From Pinibacter soli (GTDB lineage Bacteria > Bacteroidota > Bacteroidia > Chitinophagales > Chitinophagaceae), in the NCBI RefSeq assembly GCF_029961145.1, contig NZ_JASBRG010000007.1:1406155-1470154 (forward strand): a DNA stretch of 64,000 nucleotides, given 5' to 3'. Shown piece by piece: positions 9,828-16,737 of this stretch. Every line of letters starts with the position of its first letter. The first letter of the stretch is position 1. The notes below the pieces were generated by a model, which saw only the letters and a list, made by a program, of their open reading frames with translations, was not told the DNA's origin and searched no databases. The translations under genes were made by a program, and so were the position numbers.

Positions 9828-10358
9828 TCACCCCTCTCCCAGAATACTGCTTTTGATATATTGCTCCAGCCTGTTGCCTTCCCAACCGAGGTTATATTTT
9901 TCTCCGTTGATGAAAAAAGTTGGTGTGGCATTAACGCCGCTGCGAATGCCGGTTTCAAAGTCGCTGTCTACTTTTTCATACAACATTTCATCATCAAGAT
10001 CGTAATTAAACTGTTCTATATCAAGCCCCAACTGCTTTGCATATTTAAGCAGTGCTTCGCGACTAAGATCCTGCTGGTTTTCAAAAATAATATCGTGCAT
10101 TTCCCAAAACTTCTCCTGGCGTGCTGCAGCCTCTGTAGCGACTGCAGCTATTGTCGCTTCGGGATGAATTTTAGCTAAAGGAAAATTGCGGAAAATAAAT
10201 TTAAGTTTGGAGCCAAACGTTTCCTGCAGCTTTTTTACTATCGGGTATGCACGTCCGCAATGCGGACATTGATAGTCGCCATATTCCACCAATTCTATGG
10301 TAGCAAAAAAATTCCCCTCTATATGGTCGTGGTCGGACACCGGTGGTCTTAACGGCAT
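9828..10358 (-). CDS. DsbA-family thioredoxin-fold protein
   Basis: A 176-residue single-domain protein with the redox motif CPHC at residues 31-34 after a VEYGDYQ strand, and the cis-proline region GVNATPTFFING near the C-terminus, both typical of the DsbA/FrnE-like thiol oxidoreductase family (PF13462-type Thioredoxin_4). There is no signal peptide from the chosen ATG, so it would be cytoplasmic; such leaderless DsbA-like proteins are common in Bacteroidetes and their substrates are mostly unknown. The start codon is followed upstream by the copy 2 intergenic repeat, not by a gene, so it is probably transcribed alone. Confidence 0.85.
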   Translation of the reverse strand: MPLRPPVSDHDHIEGNFFATIELVEYGDYQCPHCGRAYPIVKKLQETFGSKLKFIFRNFPLAKIHPEATIAAVATEAAARQEKFWEMHDIIFENQQDLSREALLKYAKQLGLDIEQFNYDLDDEMLYEKVDSDFETGIRSGVNATPTFFINGEKYNLGWEGNRLEQYIKSSILGEG

Positions 10359-10428
10359 GAGTGTTGTTTTTGATTGTAATACAATTTAGGGAGGAATATG
10401 TTTAGAAGCAACCTTAGGGAGTACCTTC

Positions 10429-10622
10429 GGCACTTGTTTGCCACTGAGGAACTGAGGACACAGAGTTTCCACAGTTTTTTTACCACAGAGTTCACGGAGT
10501 TTTTTTCAAAGAGGAAACGGAGATTGGTGCAACTCCCTCCTTTTCTTTCTTCCGATAAGCAATTGCTTATAATGAACAATCATCCTTCACTCTGTGAAAA
10601 AAACTCATTTCCTCTGTGGTTA
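10429..10622. repeat. Intergenic inverted repeat, copy 2 (ACCACAGAG family)
   Basis: Left arm at about 10481-10523 (TACCACAGAGTTCACGGAG and on) is the imperfect reverse complement of the right arm at about 10590-10622 (ending CATTTCCTCTGTGGTTA). A short leader at 10429-10446, CCTTCGGCACTTGTTT-like, is shared with copy 3. The repeat fills most of the gap between the DsbA-like gene and the MBL-fold gene (10359-10654); nothing else is seen there. Confidence 0.7.
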
Positions 10623-10654
10623 AAAATAAGCGAGAACCCAGTGAGTAGCAACTC

Positions 10655-11419
10655 TTACCTGACGCAATAAACAGCGGTTTCAGCAAATCTTGAGGCTACA
10701 ATTATTTCGGTCCCGTTAGCGTGTTCGGTGAAAAGATTTTGAACAAGCTCAGGATTATTATTGTCTTTTGATAAATGAGAAAGCAATAGGTGCGTCATGA
10801 ATGAAGGCTTGTGATCTTTGAAAACCTGCAGTGCCTGTGTATTCGATAAATGCCCCTTGCCGCCGCGAATTCGGTTTTTAAGAAAATAGGGATAGCGCCC
10901 TTTTTCCAGCATTTCCTCATCATAATTTGTTTCAAGAAACGCCGCATGGCATTTCTGAAAATGATGTTTCAATTGTTCGCAAGGAAATCCAATATCAGTG
11001 AACACACCAATATTGATATTATTGTGGCTTACCATAAAACTATGTGGATCAGCCGCATCGTGCAATTTTGGAAATGCAGTCACCACCAGGTCGCCAACGT
11101 TTATAATAGAGTTGCCATGAAGGGGCATTACGACATGATCGTTCAGCAAGAGTCCTGCATACTGCAAAGTTGTTGCTGTAATATACACGGGCAGCCGGTA
11201 TTTTTTTGCCAATACCGCCACGCCTTTTATATGATCGGTATGTTCGTGAGAAATAAAAATTGCCCGCACTATATCCATCGATAACTCAAGCCTGCGCATT
11301 CTTTTTTCCGTTTCACGGCAGGAAATTCCTGCGTCTATAAAAATAGCGTCTGTCTCGTTGCCCACGTAGTAACAGTTCCCGTTACTCCCCGAATTTAAAG
11401 ATGTGATGTAGAGTGCCAT
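10655..11419 (-). CDS. MBL-fold metallohydrolase, YycJ/WalJ type
   Basis: Start taken at 11419 (MALYITSLNSGSNGNC, 254 residues), because the further upstream frame runs into the copy 3 repeat. The protein carries the metallo-beta-lactamase signature HEHTDH at residues 58-63 plus a downstream SHLSKDNNN segment, and the early SGSNGNCYYV stretch characteristic of the YycJ/WalJ branch. Members of this branch are two-metal phosphodiesterase/exonuclease-like enzymes linked in Firmicutes to cell-wall control and DNA repair; the function in Bacteroidetes is not settled. No signal peptide, so cytoplasmic. It stands alone, bracketed on both sides by copies of the same intergenic repeat in the same orientation. 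Confidence 0.85.
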   Translation of the reverse strand: MALYITSLNSGSNGNCYYVGNETDAIFIDAGISCRETEKRMRRLELSMDIVRAIFISHEHTDHIKGVAVLAKKYRLPVYITATTLQYAGLLLNDHVVMPLHGNSIINVGDLVVTAFPKLHDAADPHSFMVSHNNINIGVFTDIGFPCEQLKHHFQKCHAAFLETNYDEEMLEKGRYPYFLKNRIRGGKGHLSNTQALQVFKDHKPSFMTHLLLSHLSKDNNNPELVQNLFTEHANGTEIIVASRFAETAVYCVR

Positions 11420-11450
11420 GAGCTGCAAATAAACGATTTTTTTTGAGTGC

Positions 11451-11625
11451 CTTCGGCACTTGTTTTTCACCACGGAGGGAAGGAGTTTTTTTCACAGAGG
11501 GAAGGAGAAGAGCAGCTAACATAAGTAGCAAATCATCAATACACAACGGCAGAAAACAAAAGATCATATGAATGTGAATATTCTCCTTTCCTCTGTAAAA
11601 AAAACTCTGTTAACTCTGCGATTAA
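11451..11625. repeat. Intergenic inverted repeat, copy 3 (ACCACAGAG family)
   Basis: Left arm about 11468-11502 (CACCACGGAGGGAAGGAG and on, then TTTCACAGAGGGA) faces a right arm at about 11583-11625 (CTCCTTTCCTCTG and on). The leader GTGCCTTCGGCACTTGTTT at 11450-11468 can itself pair as GTGCC/GGCAC and is nearly the same as in copy 2. The arms are more diverged than in copy 1. Confidence 0.65.
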
Positions 11626-11650
11626 AAAAAATGCGCCCCGAAGGACGCAC
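11624..11650 (-). terminator. Rho-independent terminator of the receptor pseudogene
   Basis: Read on the minus strand, GTGCGTCC, loop TTCG and GGGCGCAT form an 8-bp stem, followed by eight T residues. It lies about 28 bases after the receptor stop codon at 11678, exactly where a terminator for that gene is expected. Confidence 0.85.
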
Positions 11651-11677
11651 TTGCAATCAAACTGTAGATGATAAAAA

Positions 11678-12324
11678 CTAGAAGCGGAAAGACATACCGA
11701 CTGCGAACCTTCTCGGCATTTGAGGTTCGATTGTTGACCATCCTTTGTAATATTCTTTATTGGTAATATTATCCAGTTTCGCTGTGATTGTGAATTTGTC
11801 TGCGTTGTAGAACAAAGATGCGTTCAACACGGTGTAAGAAGGCAATGTGAACACGCCTGTTGTTGTTCTGGTTGCGGATTCTCTAGGTTTTTCAAAGACA
11901 TCTTAGCCACATAGTCGCTTTCTTTTTTTGTAAGCTTATTGTTTGATGCGCTCACGATAACTTCTTCTAGTTGTTTATTTGTCACAGTCAATTGAATCGC
12001 AACACTCGTTGTTGTTTTTTCTATCACAGTTACTTCCTGCAACACTTCTTCATAGCCCACCAGTGAAACTTCTAATTGATAATTACCTGGCTTTATGTTT
12101 TTAAAAATGAACGTGCCGTCGTCTTCGGTTGCAACAACTTTTTTTGAGCCTTTCAATTTTACCGACACTGCTGCCGCCGCGCTGCCATCACTGGTTGTAA
12201 CTTTTCCTTTGATGGTGCCATTGCCATCTTCTATGTCGTTTGCAAAAATTACCGGAGTTGAAAATATAATAAGTGTAAGAATGAATAGTAGTTTACAAAT
12301 CTGCTTGCAGTATTTCCTGTGCAT
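11678..12324 (-). pseudogene. TonB-dependent receptor with large internal deletion
   Basis: The first 150 or so codons from 12324 encode a signal peptide, a carboxypeptidase-regulatory-like beta-sandwich (NGTIKGKVTTSDGSA to VTVTNKQ) and the beginning of a plug (KMSLKNLENPQ, the typical siderophore-receptor start). The frame then ends at 11824 in a nonsense tail. In the next frame, from about 11880 to the TAG at 11678, the sequence encodes TTTGVFTLPSYTVLNASLFY... and ends in RRFAVGMSFRF, the last strands of a FecA-like receptor barrel. So about 500-600 central codons are missing and the two ends are joined out of frame. A strong terminator still follows. The short upstream reading frame may still be translated as an exported fragment, but a working receptor is impossible. 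Confidence 0.85.
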
Positions 12325-12416
12325 AAGCTTTTAATTTGCCAGCAAAATTGTAACGATGACACTTAAATAGAAAGCGCAATCGGGAAAAAGGTTTACGCGG
12401 AGAGGAAAAACAGTTT

Positions 12417-12592
12417 GAATTAAGAATTAGGAATTATGAATTGTTGCCCGGCAAGTTCGTTTGAATTTAGTAACGTATTTTCTGTTTTAAGTAAAATCGA
12501 TTGTGACTGAACAATCAGTTTCCACATAGGTTATGCATCGATTGATAACTAAAGCTGCGCAGAAAGCATTCTTAATTCCTAATTCTTAATTG
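12417..12592. repeat. AT-rich intergenic inverted repeat (AATTCTTAATTCCTAATTC type)
   Basis: GAATTAAGAATTAGGAATTA at 12417 and the reverse-oriented ATTCTTAATTCCTAATTCTT at 12568 frame about 125 bases in the gap between the receptor pseudogene and the acyltransferase gene. A related string (TTCTAGTTCCTAACTCCTAA) lies at about 1421, beside the GAF gene. The rest of the gap 12325-12585 shows nothing recognisable. Confidence 0.6.
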
Positions 12593-13344
12593 CTTCCGTT
12601 ATTCAGCACTGCTATTTCCACATAATACTTCTCCATCACCTTGTACACTTTTTCCTTTAGCTCCTTGCTGGAAATATTGTCGTCAATATAAATGGGCGGT
12701 AGAAAATGAATGGACAATTTGTGTGGCCACAAAAAGAAGAACTTGCTCGCAGGCAACGTTTCTTTTGTATTGAAAATAATCCCCGGAATAATCGGCTTTT
12801 TGGTATCTGTTGCCAGTTTGAAAGCACCGTCATAGAAGTCTTTCAGGGGTTTATTGGTTTGATTGCGGGTACCTTCGGGATAGATGCACATGTGCATGCC
12901 AGAGAGCAAAACTTTCTTCATGGCGTCAATGCTTTTTCTGCGGCTCTCATCGCTTTTTCTGTCCACGAGCACACTGCCTCTTTTATAGATCATGCCAAAC
13001 AGCGGTACTTTTGCAAATTCTGCTTTTGCAATAGTTTTGTTACCACCCGGAATTTCAGGAAATGAAAGCGGTACATCCATCAGGGAATTGTGATTGCACA
13101 ACACTATGTACGTTTCCCCTTCTTTAAAATTCTGTTGTCCTTTTGCAGACACCGGACAACCGATCAGATACAGATAAATATGCATCCACCTTTTTGCAAT
13201 TTTTACAAAACTGATGGTGCTTTTGGGTTCTTCATAAAAACCCGTTAGCCAAATAATGGGCAAGGCTACAAGCATGGTAATGAAAAAAATCAAGAGGCCC
13301 CATAATGCGAATATTCTTCCAAGTATCTCCCTTATGATTCTCAT
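12586..13344 (-). CDS. plsC: 1-acyl-sn-glycerol-3-phosphate acyltransferase (PlsC type)
   Basis: Start placed at 13344 (MRIIREILGRIF, 252 residues); the longer frame to 13413 would begin upstream of a good promoter -7 box at 13397-13404 and adds residues foreign to the family. Residues about 12-34 form a membrane helix. The acyltransferase block I motif NHNSLMD (His85-x4-Asp90) and block III YPEGTR (about 155-160) are intact. The enzyme adds the second acyl chain to lysophosphatidic acid, giving phosphatidic acid for membrane lipid synthesis at the inner membrane. The C-terminal FFFLWPHKLSIHFLPPI strand is typical. No operon partner is evident; the uracil-DNA glycosylase gene lies 126 bases upstream on the same strand. 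Confidence 0.85.
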   Translation of the reverse strand: MRIIREILGRIFALWGLLIFFITMLVALPIIWLTGFYEEPKSTISFVKIAKRWMHIYLYLIGCPVSAKGQQNFKEGETYIVLCNHNSLMDVPLSFPEIPGGNKTIAKAEFAKVPLFGMIYKRGSVLVDRKSDESRRKSIDAMKKVLLSGMHMCIYPEGTRNQTNKPLKDFYDGAFKLATDTKKPIIPGIIFNTKETLPASKFFFLWPHKLSIHFLPPIYIDDNISSKELKEKVYKVMEKYYVEIAVLNNGSN

Positions 13345-13396
13345 GTGCTGCGAAAAGTTGTATTGGTCAATCCGGTTTACTGAATTAATGGTAAAG

Positions 13397-13404
13397 CAAA
13401 AGTA
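13397..13404 (-). promoter_or_regulatory. Candidate Bacteroidetes -7 box for the acyltransferase gene
   Basis: On the minus strand this reads TACTTTTG, a match to the Bacteroidetes -7 consensus TAnnTTTG. A good TTTG -33 element at the usual distance is not clear. It would start transcription around 13390, leaving a leader of about 45 bases before the ATG at 13344. Confidence 0.35.
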
Positions 13405-13470
13405 AAAAGGCAAAATTCAAAATGCTGTTGACTATACAAGTCTAAAGTTTTTACTTTTGATTTTTACTTT

Positions 13471-14142
13471 TTATAATTTCCAATCGATGGGGTCGATGCC
13501 ATTTTTTACGAGATAATTATTTGCTTTTGAAAAATGCTGGCAACCGAAAAAACCTTTATCTGCACTAAACGGTGAAGGGTGTGCAGCTTTCAATACAAGG
13601 TGTTTTGTTTCATCGATCAACTCCTGCTTCTCCTGCGCAAATTTTCCCCACAAAAGGAAAACCACATTCTCTTTTTGTTCCGATATTTTTTTGATAGTGC
13701 TATTTGTAAACTCTGCCCATCCGATCTTTGCATGGCTCATAGGTTCGTTTTTTCTGACCGTAAGAGATGCGTTGAGTAGCATTACGCCTTGCTCTGCCCA
13801 TTTGGTAAGATTGCCCGATTTGGGTATCTGCATACCTATATCAGAGTGCAGTTCTTTAAAAATATTGATGAGGGAAGGTGGCGGCGTTACGCCGTCGGGC
13901 ACAGAAAAACTCAGTCCGTGCGCCTGACCGGGATTGTGATAAGGATCCTGGCCGATAATCACCACTTTTACGTTTTTAAATGGTGTAAGGTTGTATGCAT
14001 TGAAAATTAATGATCCCGGTGGATAAATAGTTTCACCGGTCATTCTTTCTGTTTTCAGGTGCGTAACTATTTGCTGGAAGTAGGTTTTAGGGAATTCCTG
14101 TTTAAGCGCTTCCTTCCAACTTTCATCTATTTTTACATCCAT
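13471..14142 (-). CDS. ung: Uracil-DNA glycosylase, family 1
   Basis: The 223-residue protein is full length for Ung. It carries the water-activating motif GQDPYH (residues 64-69, catalytic Asp66), the substrate-contact region PPPSLINIFKEL, the GVMLLNASLTVR strand and the minor-groove loop HPSPFSA (catalytic His188). It removes uracil from DNA to start base-excision repair in the cytoplasm. The gene is divergent from the tRNA-Arg gene, with 84 bases between them. Confidence 0.97.
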   Translation of the reverse strand: MDVKIDESWKEALKQEFPKTYFQQIVTHLKTERMTGETIYPPGSLIFNAYNLTPFKNVKVVIIGQDPYHNPGQAHGLSFSVPDGVTPPPSLINIFKELHSDIGMQIPKSGNLTKWAEQGVMLLNASLTVRKNEPMSHAKIGWAEFTNSTIKKISEQKENVVFLLWGKFAQEKQELIDETKHLVLKAAHPSPFSADKGFFGCQHFSKANNYLVKNGIDPIDWKL

Positions 14143-14153
14143 TACAAAAATTG

Positions 14154-14185
14154 TTTGGGTGCAAACTAAACATTTTTTACTTTTG
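14154..14185 (+). promoter_or_regulatory. Promoter of tRNA-Arg
   Basis: TTTG at 14154-14157 and TACTTTTG at 14178-14185 are separated by 20 bases. This matches the Bacteroidetes sigma-ABfr consensus (TTTG, about 19-21 bases, TAnnTTTG). Transcription would begin around 14192, some 35 bases before the mature tRNA 5' end. Confidence 0.7.
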
Positions 14186-14205
14186 CAGCCTTCTCGAACA
14201 AACTG

Positions 14206-15810
14206 TTAGGGAAAAAAATTCAAAAAGGACCGGTAGCTCAGCTGGATAGAGCAACTGCCTTCTAAGCAGTAGGTCATTGGTTCGAATCCAATCCGGTTCA
14301 CCGCAGTGGACAAATCAAAATTTTCTTTGGTTTGTCCATTTTTATTTTCCAGCAAATCCTTGTCCAGACTATATATTAGCTCAACTGCCTTATTCAATCT
14401 TGCGGTTCGATAATTATCTCCATTAAAAATGACTTTTTCGGGAAATATCGAACCAATGATCTGACGCTTCCTTTTTACATCAGCATTCACATATAATTGG
14501 TCAAGTCTTGACAAAGAACTTATCGCTTTATCCAATAACAATTCGATATTATCAGTTTGTTTAGACGCTTCCAGTAATTTAACTTCTAACTGTTCTATTC
14601 TTTTTTCACTGTCCGCTTTTATTTCTTTATAATCCTGCGGTGTTATTTCCTCCCTCAGCAATAATCTTCTCGCCTTAACAATATCCTCATTAGCTTGATC
14701 TAACTGTTCATTTAATTGTTTAACCTGCCCTCTTCGACCTTGCGAGTGATTCTTGTAGGCGGAACTTATCACATGTCTATAAGAATCAATCATTCCTGAT
14801 GAGGGAATTAATTTTCCTAGCTCTCTCACAAAAAGGTCATTTGCTACCTCTGCTTTAAACCTCGCTCCACACGAAGAGGTACAGTGATAGTAATAATAAC
14901 GACCCGACCTGCCTCGGGAAGCACTTCCCGTTAGCACTTTACCACACAGAGGGCAAAGTAAATAACCACGGAGCTGCATTATTTCCTGAGTTCCAAGTTT
15001 GGTACGATAATTTTTCTTTTTACCATCGAGCAAATCTTGCACATCGTAAAATAGAGATTCCGAGATAATAGGCTCATGTAAACCTGCAACGACCTTAGCC
15101 GACTCATCCTTGTATGCTGACAAATAGATCTTTCCGCAATAAACAGGATTTCTGAGCAAATTCCAGAATTGACTTTTGCAGCATTTAAGTCCCTTCAGGC
15201 GAGCTTCTTTATATAGTTGCTCAACTGCAATTTGTCCGTTGACGAACGAGTTAAAAACCCATTTAAGAATCCCTGCATCTGGTTCTATCGGCGCTATATA
15301 TTTGTTACCATCTTCTGTAATTTTATTTCTATACCCAATTGGTGCAGGCCCCATCCAACGCCCTTCCTTCTTTGCTTTGCGCATCCCATATAAGACATTT
15401 AGGGCTCTCCTGTCATTTTCTACTTCGGGTGTAGCAAGATAAACTGCAAGCATGATCTTACTCTCGGGGATGGACATATCAAGCGGCTGTTCTATGGCGT
15501 GAGGTTCAACACTTAATTTTCTCAAGATATTGATCATTTGATAGGCATCACCCGCATTGCGGCTAAACCTGTCCCACTTGGTAAACAAAATAACATCTAC
15601 CTGTCCCTTTCTTTTTTTAAGGTCGGCAATTTCCCTTATCCATTCAGGACGCTCGAAGGTCTTTGCGGAATGATCCTCCAAAATGACTTTGCGAACAGTA
15701 ATTTGATTGCTCATACAATACTTGCGCAACCTTTCTTCTTGGTCTCTTTGAGAAAAGCCTTTATCGGCCTGCTCATCGGTACTCACACGGATATATAAAT
15801 CTGCATTCAT
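14206..15810 (-). CDS. Large serine recombinase (integrase) of the element
   Basis: The 534-residue protein has the resolvase catalytic domain at residues 1-150 (YIRVSTDEQ with nucleophile Ser10; later TKWDRFSRNAGD with the conserved Arg residues), a recombinase domain at about 160-270 (GPAPIGYRNK), a zinc ribbon at about 285-325 (LLCPLCGKVL and two later Cys) and a Lys/Glu-rich coiled coil at about 365-410. It should integrate and excise the element by site-specific strand exchange. The last 30 or so residues (GFEPMTYCLEGSCSIQLSY) are the antisense translation of tRNA-Arg, so the stop codon lies in host DNA and the protein tail would change on excision. The start codon overlaps the stop of a 46-codon gene upstream (ATGA). 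Confidence 0.93.
   Translation of the reverse strand: MNADLYIRVSTDEQADKGFSQRDQEERLRKYCMSNQITVRKVILEDHSAKTFERPEWIREIADLKKRKGQVDVILFTKWDRFSRNAGDAYQMINILRKLSVEPHAIEQPLDMSIPESKIMLAVYLATPEVENDRRALNVLYGMRKAKKEGRWMGPAPIGYRNKITEDGNKYIAPIEPDAGILKWVFNSFVNGQIAVEQLYKEARLKGLKCCKSQFWNLLRNPVYCGKIYLSAYKDESAKVVAGLHEPIISESLFYDVQDLLDGKKKNYRTKLGTQEIMQLRGYLLCPLCGKVLTGSASRGRSGRYYYYHCTSSCGARFKAEVANDLFVRELGKLIPSSGMIDSYRHVISSAYKNHSQGRRGQVKQLNEQLDQANEDIVKARRLLLREEITPQDYKEIKADSEKRIEQLEVKLLEASKQTDNIELLLDKAISSLSRLDQLYVNADVKRKRQIIGSIFPEKVIFNGDNYRTARLNKAVELIYSLDKDLLENKNGQTKENFDLSTAVNRIGFEPMTYCLEGSCSIQLSYRSFLNFFP
14227..14300 (+). tRNA. tRNA-Arg (anticodon UCU)
   Basis: All arms fold: acceptor GGACCGG with CCGGTTC, D stem GCTC/GAGC, anticodon stem ACTGC/GCAGT around loop CTTCTAA giving anticodon TCT, variable loop AGGTC, T stem ATTGG/CCAAT around TTCGAAT, discriminator A at 14300; 74 bases, no encoded CCA. 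Its 3' half is covered on the opposite strand by the end of the serine recombinase gene, and its last bases are the presumed integration site of the element that follows. Confidence 0.97.
14289..14302 (+). other. Candidate left attachment core (attL) in the tRNA 3' end
   Basis: CAATCCGGTTCACC here is repeated exactly at 40082-40095, in the same orientation. It covers the end of the T stem, the 3' acceptor strand and the discriminator of the tRNA. The serine recombinase gene sits directly on the element side, as expected for an attachment site. Confidence 0.45.
14307..14349 (+). terminator. Terminator after tRNA-Arg, supplied by the integrated element
   Basis: TGGACAAA at 14307-14314 pairs with TTTGTCCA at 14331-14338, followed by TTTTTATTTT. 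The hairpin lies just past the tRNA, inside the 3' coding part of the recombinase gene on the other strand. It probably ends the tRNA transcript in the integrated state. Confidence 0.6.
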
Positions 15811-15947
15811 TTTCCTACATACACGTTTATGGCAATACTTGCCAGGTTATTCATAAATTCCAGAATAATCTTTGCTTCCTCTATTGTCACATGCGTTCCG
15901 TGCTCTTTTAAAATCTCAACTATTTTTTCTGGCGAAATTGTTTCCAT
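15807..15947 (-). CDS. Small protein coupled to the serine recombinase
   Basis: A 46-residue frame from ATG at 15947 (METISPEKIVEILKEHGTHV...) ending in TGA at 15807-15809, overlapping the recombinase ATG by four bases. A strong GAGGAG ribosome-binding site lies just upstream of the ATG. The sequence is mostly helical with a PEKIVEILKEHG...EEAKIILEF pattern. Very similar short proteins sit directly in front of recombinases in other Bacteroidetes elements, as I recall them. The tight overlap points to translational coupling; a role as recombination-directionality or regulatory partner is only a guess. Confidence 0.7.
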   Translation of the reverse strand: METISPEKIVEILKEHGTHVTIEEAKIILEFMNNLASIAINVYVGK

Positions 15948-16051
15948 ACACACTCCTCATTTACAATGTTCACAAAACCGGTGCAGGTAACACTTCTTTA
16001 TCTAAAGTACGAATAAAGATTAATTACACTATGACTACCCTGTACTTACTT

Positions 16052-16339
16052 TCAGGAAATTTTAAAATTAAAAATGATCATAGTACCCTTGTGTGGATGA
16101 TACGAAGGAAGGTATTCAATATAACCTAATCTTTTGAGATGTTGAATATTCTTATGATAGGTCGCAAAAGAGTTGATCCTTGACAATTGCATCACTTCCC
16201 TTCTCGAAATAAAAACCCTGTCAGAAAACCCGCGTTCTAACAATATCAGATACATTGCTAAATAAACGGTCAACTGCGTCGATGTTAAACAGTCGTCGTT
16301 TAAAAGTGTGGAGATAATATTTTTATCTTTCTCATTCAT
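16052..16339 (-). CDS. Small winged-helix-like protein of the element
   Basis: A 95-residue protein. The segment FISRREVMQLSRINSFATYHKNIQHLKRLGYIEYLP followed by a beta hairpin reads as a winged helix-turn-helix: recognition helix around SFATYHKNIQHL and wing around YLPSYHPHKGTMIIF. It probably binds DNA. It lies in the integration end of the element, about 100 bases upstream of the small recombinase-linked gene and on the same strand, the place where regulators of excision or transfer are often found. Related short proteins in other Bacteroidetes elements carry no assigned function. Confidence 0.6.
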   Translation of the reverse strand: MNEKDKNIISTLLNDDCLTSTQLTVYLAMYLILLERGFSDRVFISRREVMQLSRINSFATYHKNIQHLKRLGYIEYLPSYHPHKGTMIIFNFKIS

Positions 16340-16397
16340 TTTACTCCCTCTATCATTAAAGCAGCTACTTGCACTGATGTTAATTCCTTAAAAGGAT

Positions 16398-16416
16398 AAA
16401 GCCCTTATCGGGCTTT
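16398..16416 (-). terminator. Hairpin overlapping the stop of the 93-residue gene
   Basis: AAAGCCC and GGGCTTT form a 7-bp stem with loop TTATC; the TAA stop of the upstream gene lies within it. Only a short T-poor tract follows on the minus strand, so termination may be partial. Confidence 0.4.
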
Positions 16417-16686
16417 ACCTGGTGGATCACTATCCCCGCCTTCCATCTTATCGCTGGCAGGTTGCGCTCCCGCAGAGCCTGTGTCCTTTTCAGATGGAAA
16501 TGAGTTTTCCGTGTTGAAGTCAATGGAGAACATAAACTCTTGTTCAAACCTTATCAATGCATCCGTTAAAGCATTTTCTTCGATAAGGATTTCCTTATCA
16601 TATTTCTGGCGGAATGCTTGTTCGAGTTCGTCACTTACCTTGTAGATCACAAACTCCACTCCTTTTCGAACAATAAAATATTTCAT
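16405..16686 (-). CDS. Hypothetical small protein of the conjugative element
   Basis: A 93-residue acidic protein, not recognised as a named family. The first 60 residues alternate strands and helices (MKYFIVRKGVEFVIYKV..., AFRQKYDKEILIE), while the last 35 are low in hydrophobics and rich in Ser, Gly, Asp and Pro, likely disordered. It has no signal peptide or membrane segment. It follows traN by about 50 bases on the same strand, and similar small genes close the tra operon in related elements. A hairpin overlaps its stop codon, so it may be the last gene of the tra transcript. Confidence 0.5.
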   Translation of the reverse strand: MKYFIVRKGVEFVIYKVSDELEQAFRQKYDKEILIEENALTDALIRFEQEFMFSIDFNTENSFPSEKDTGSAGAQPASDKMEGGDSDPPGKAR

Positions 16687-16737
16687 GTTAGAGATGATTT
16701 AACATTTAGCTATTAGTACCCCAACTTTTCGGAATTC

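Noticed and set aside
11382-11567. 61-codon minus-strand frame upstream of the MBL-fold gene
   Set aside because: It lies within the copy 3 intergenic repeat and overlaps the MBL gene start in another frame; no family resemblance.
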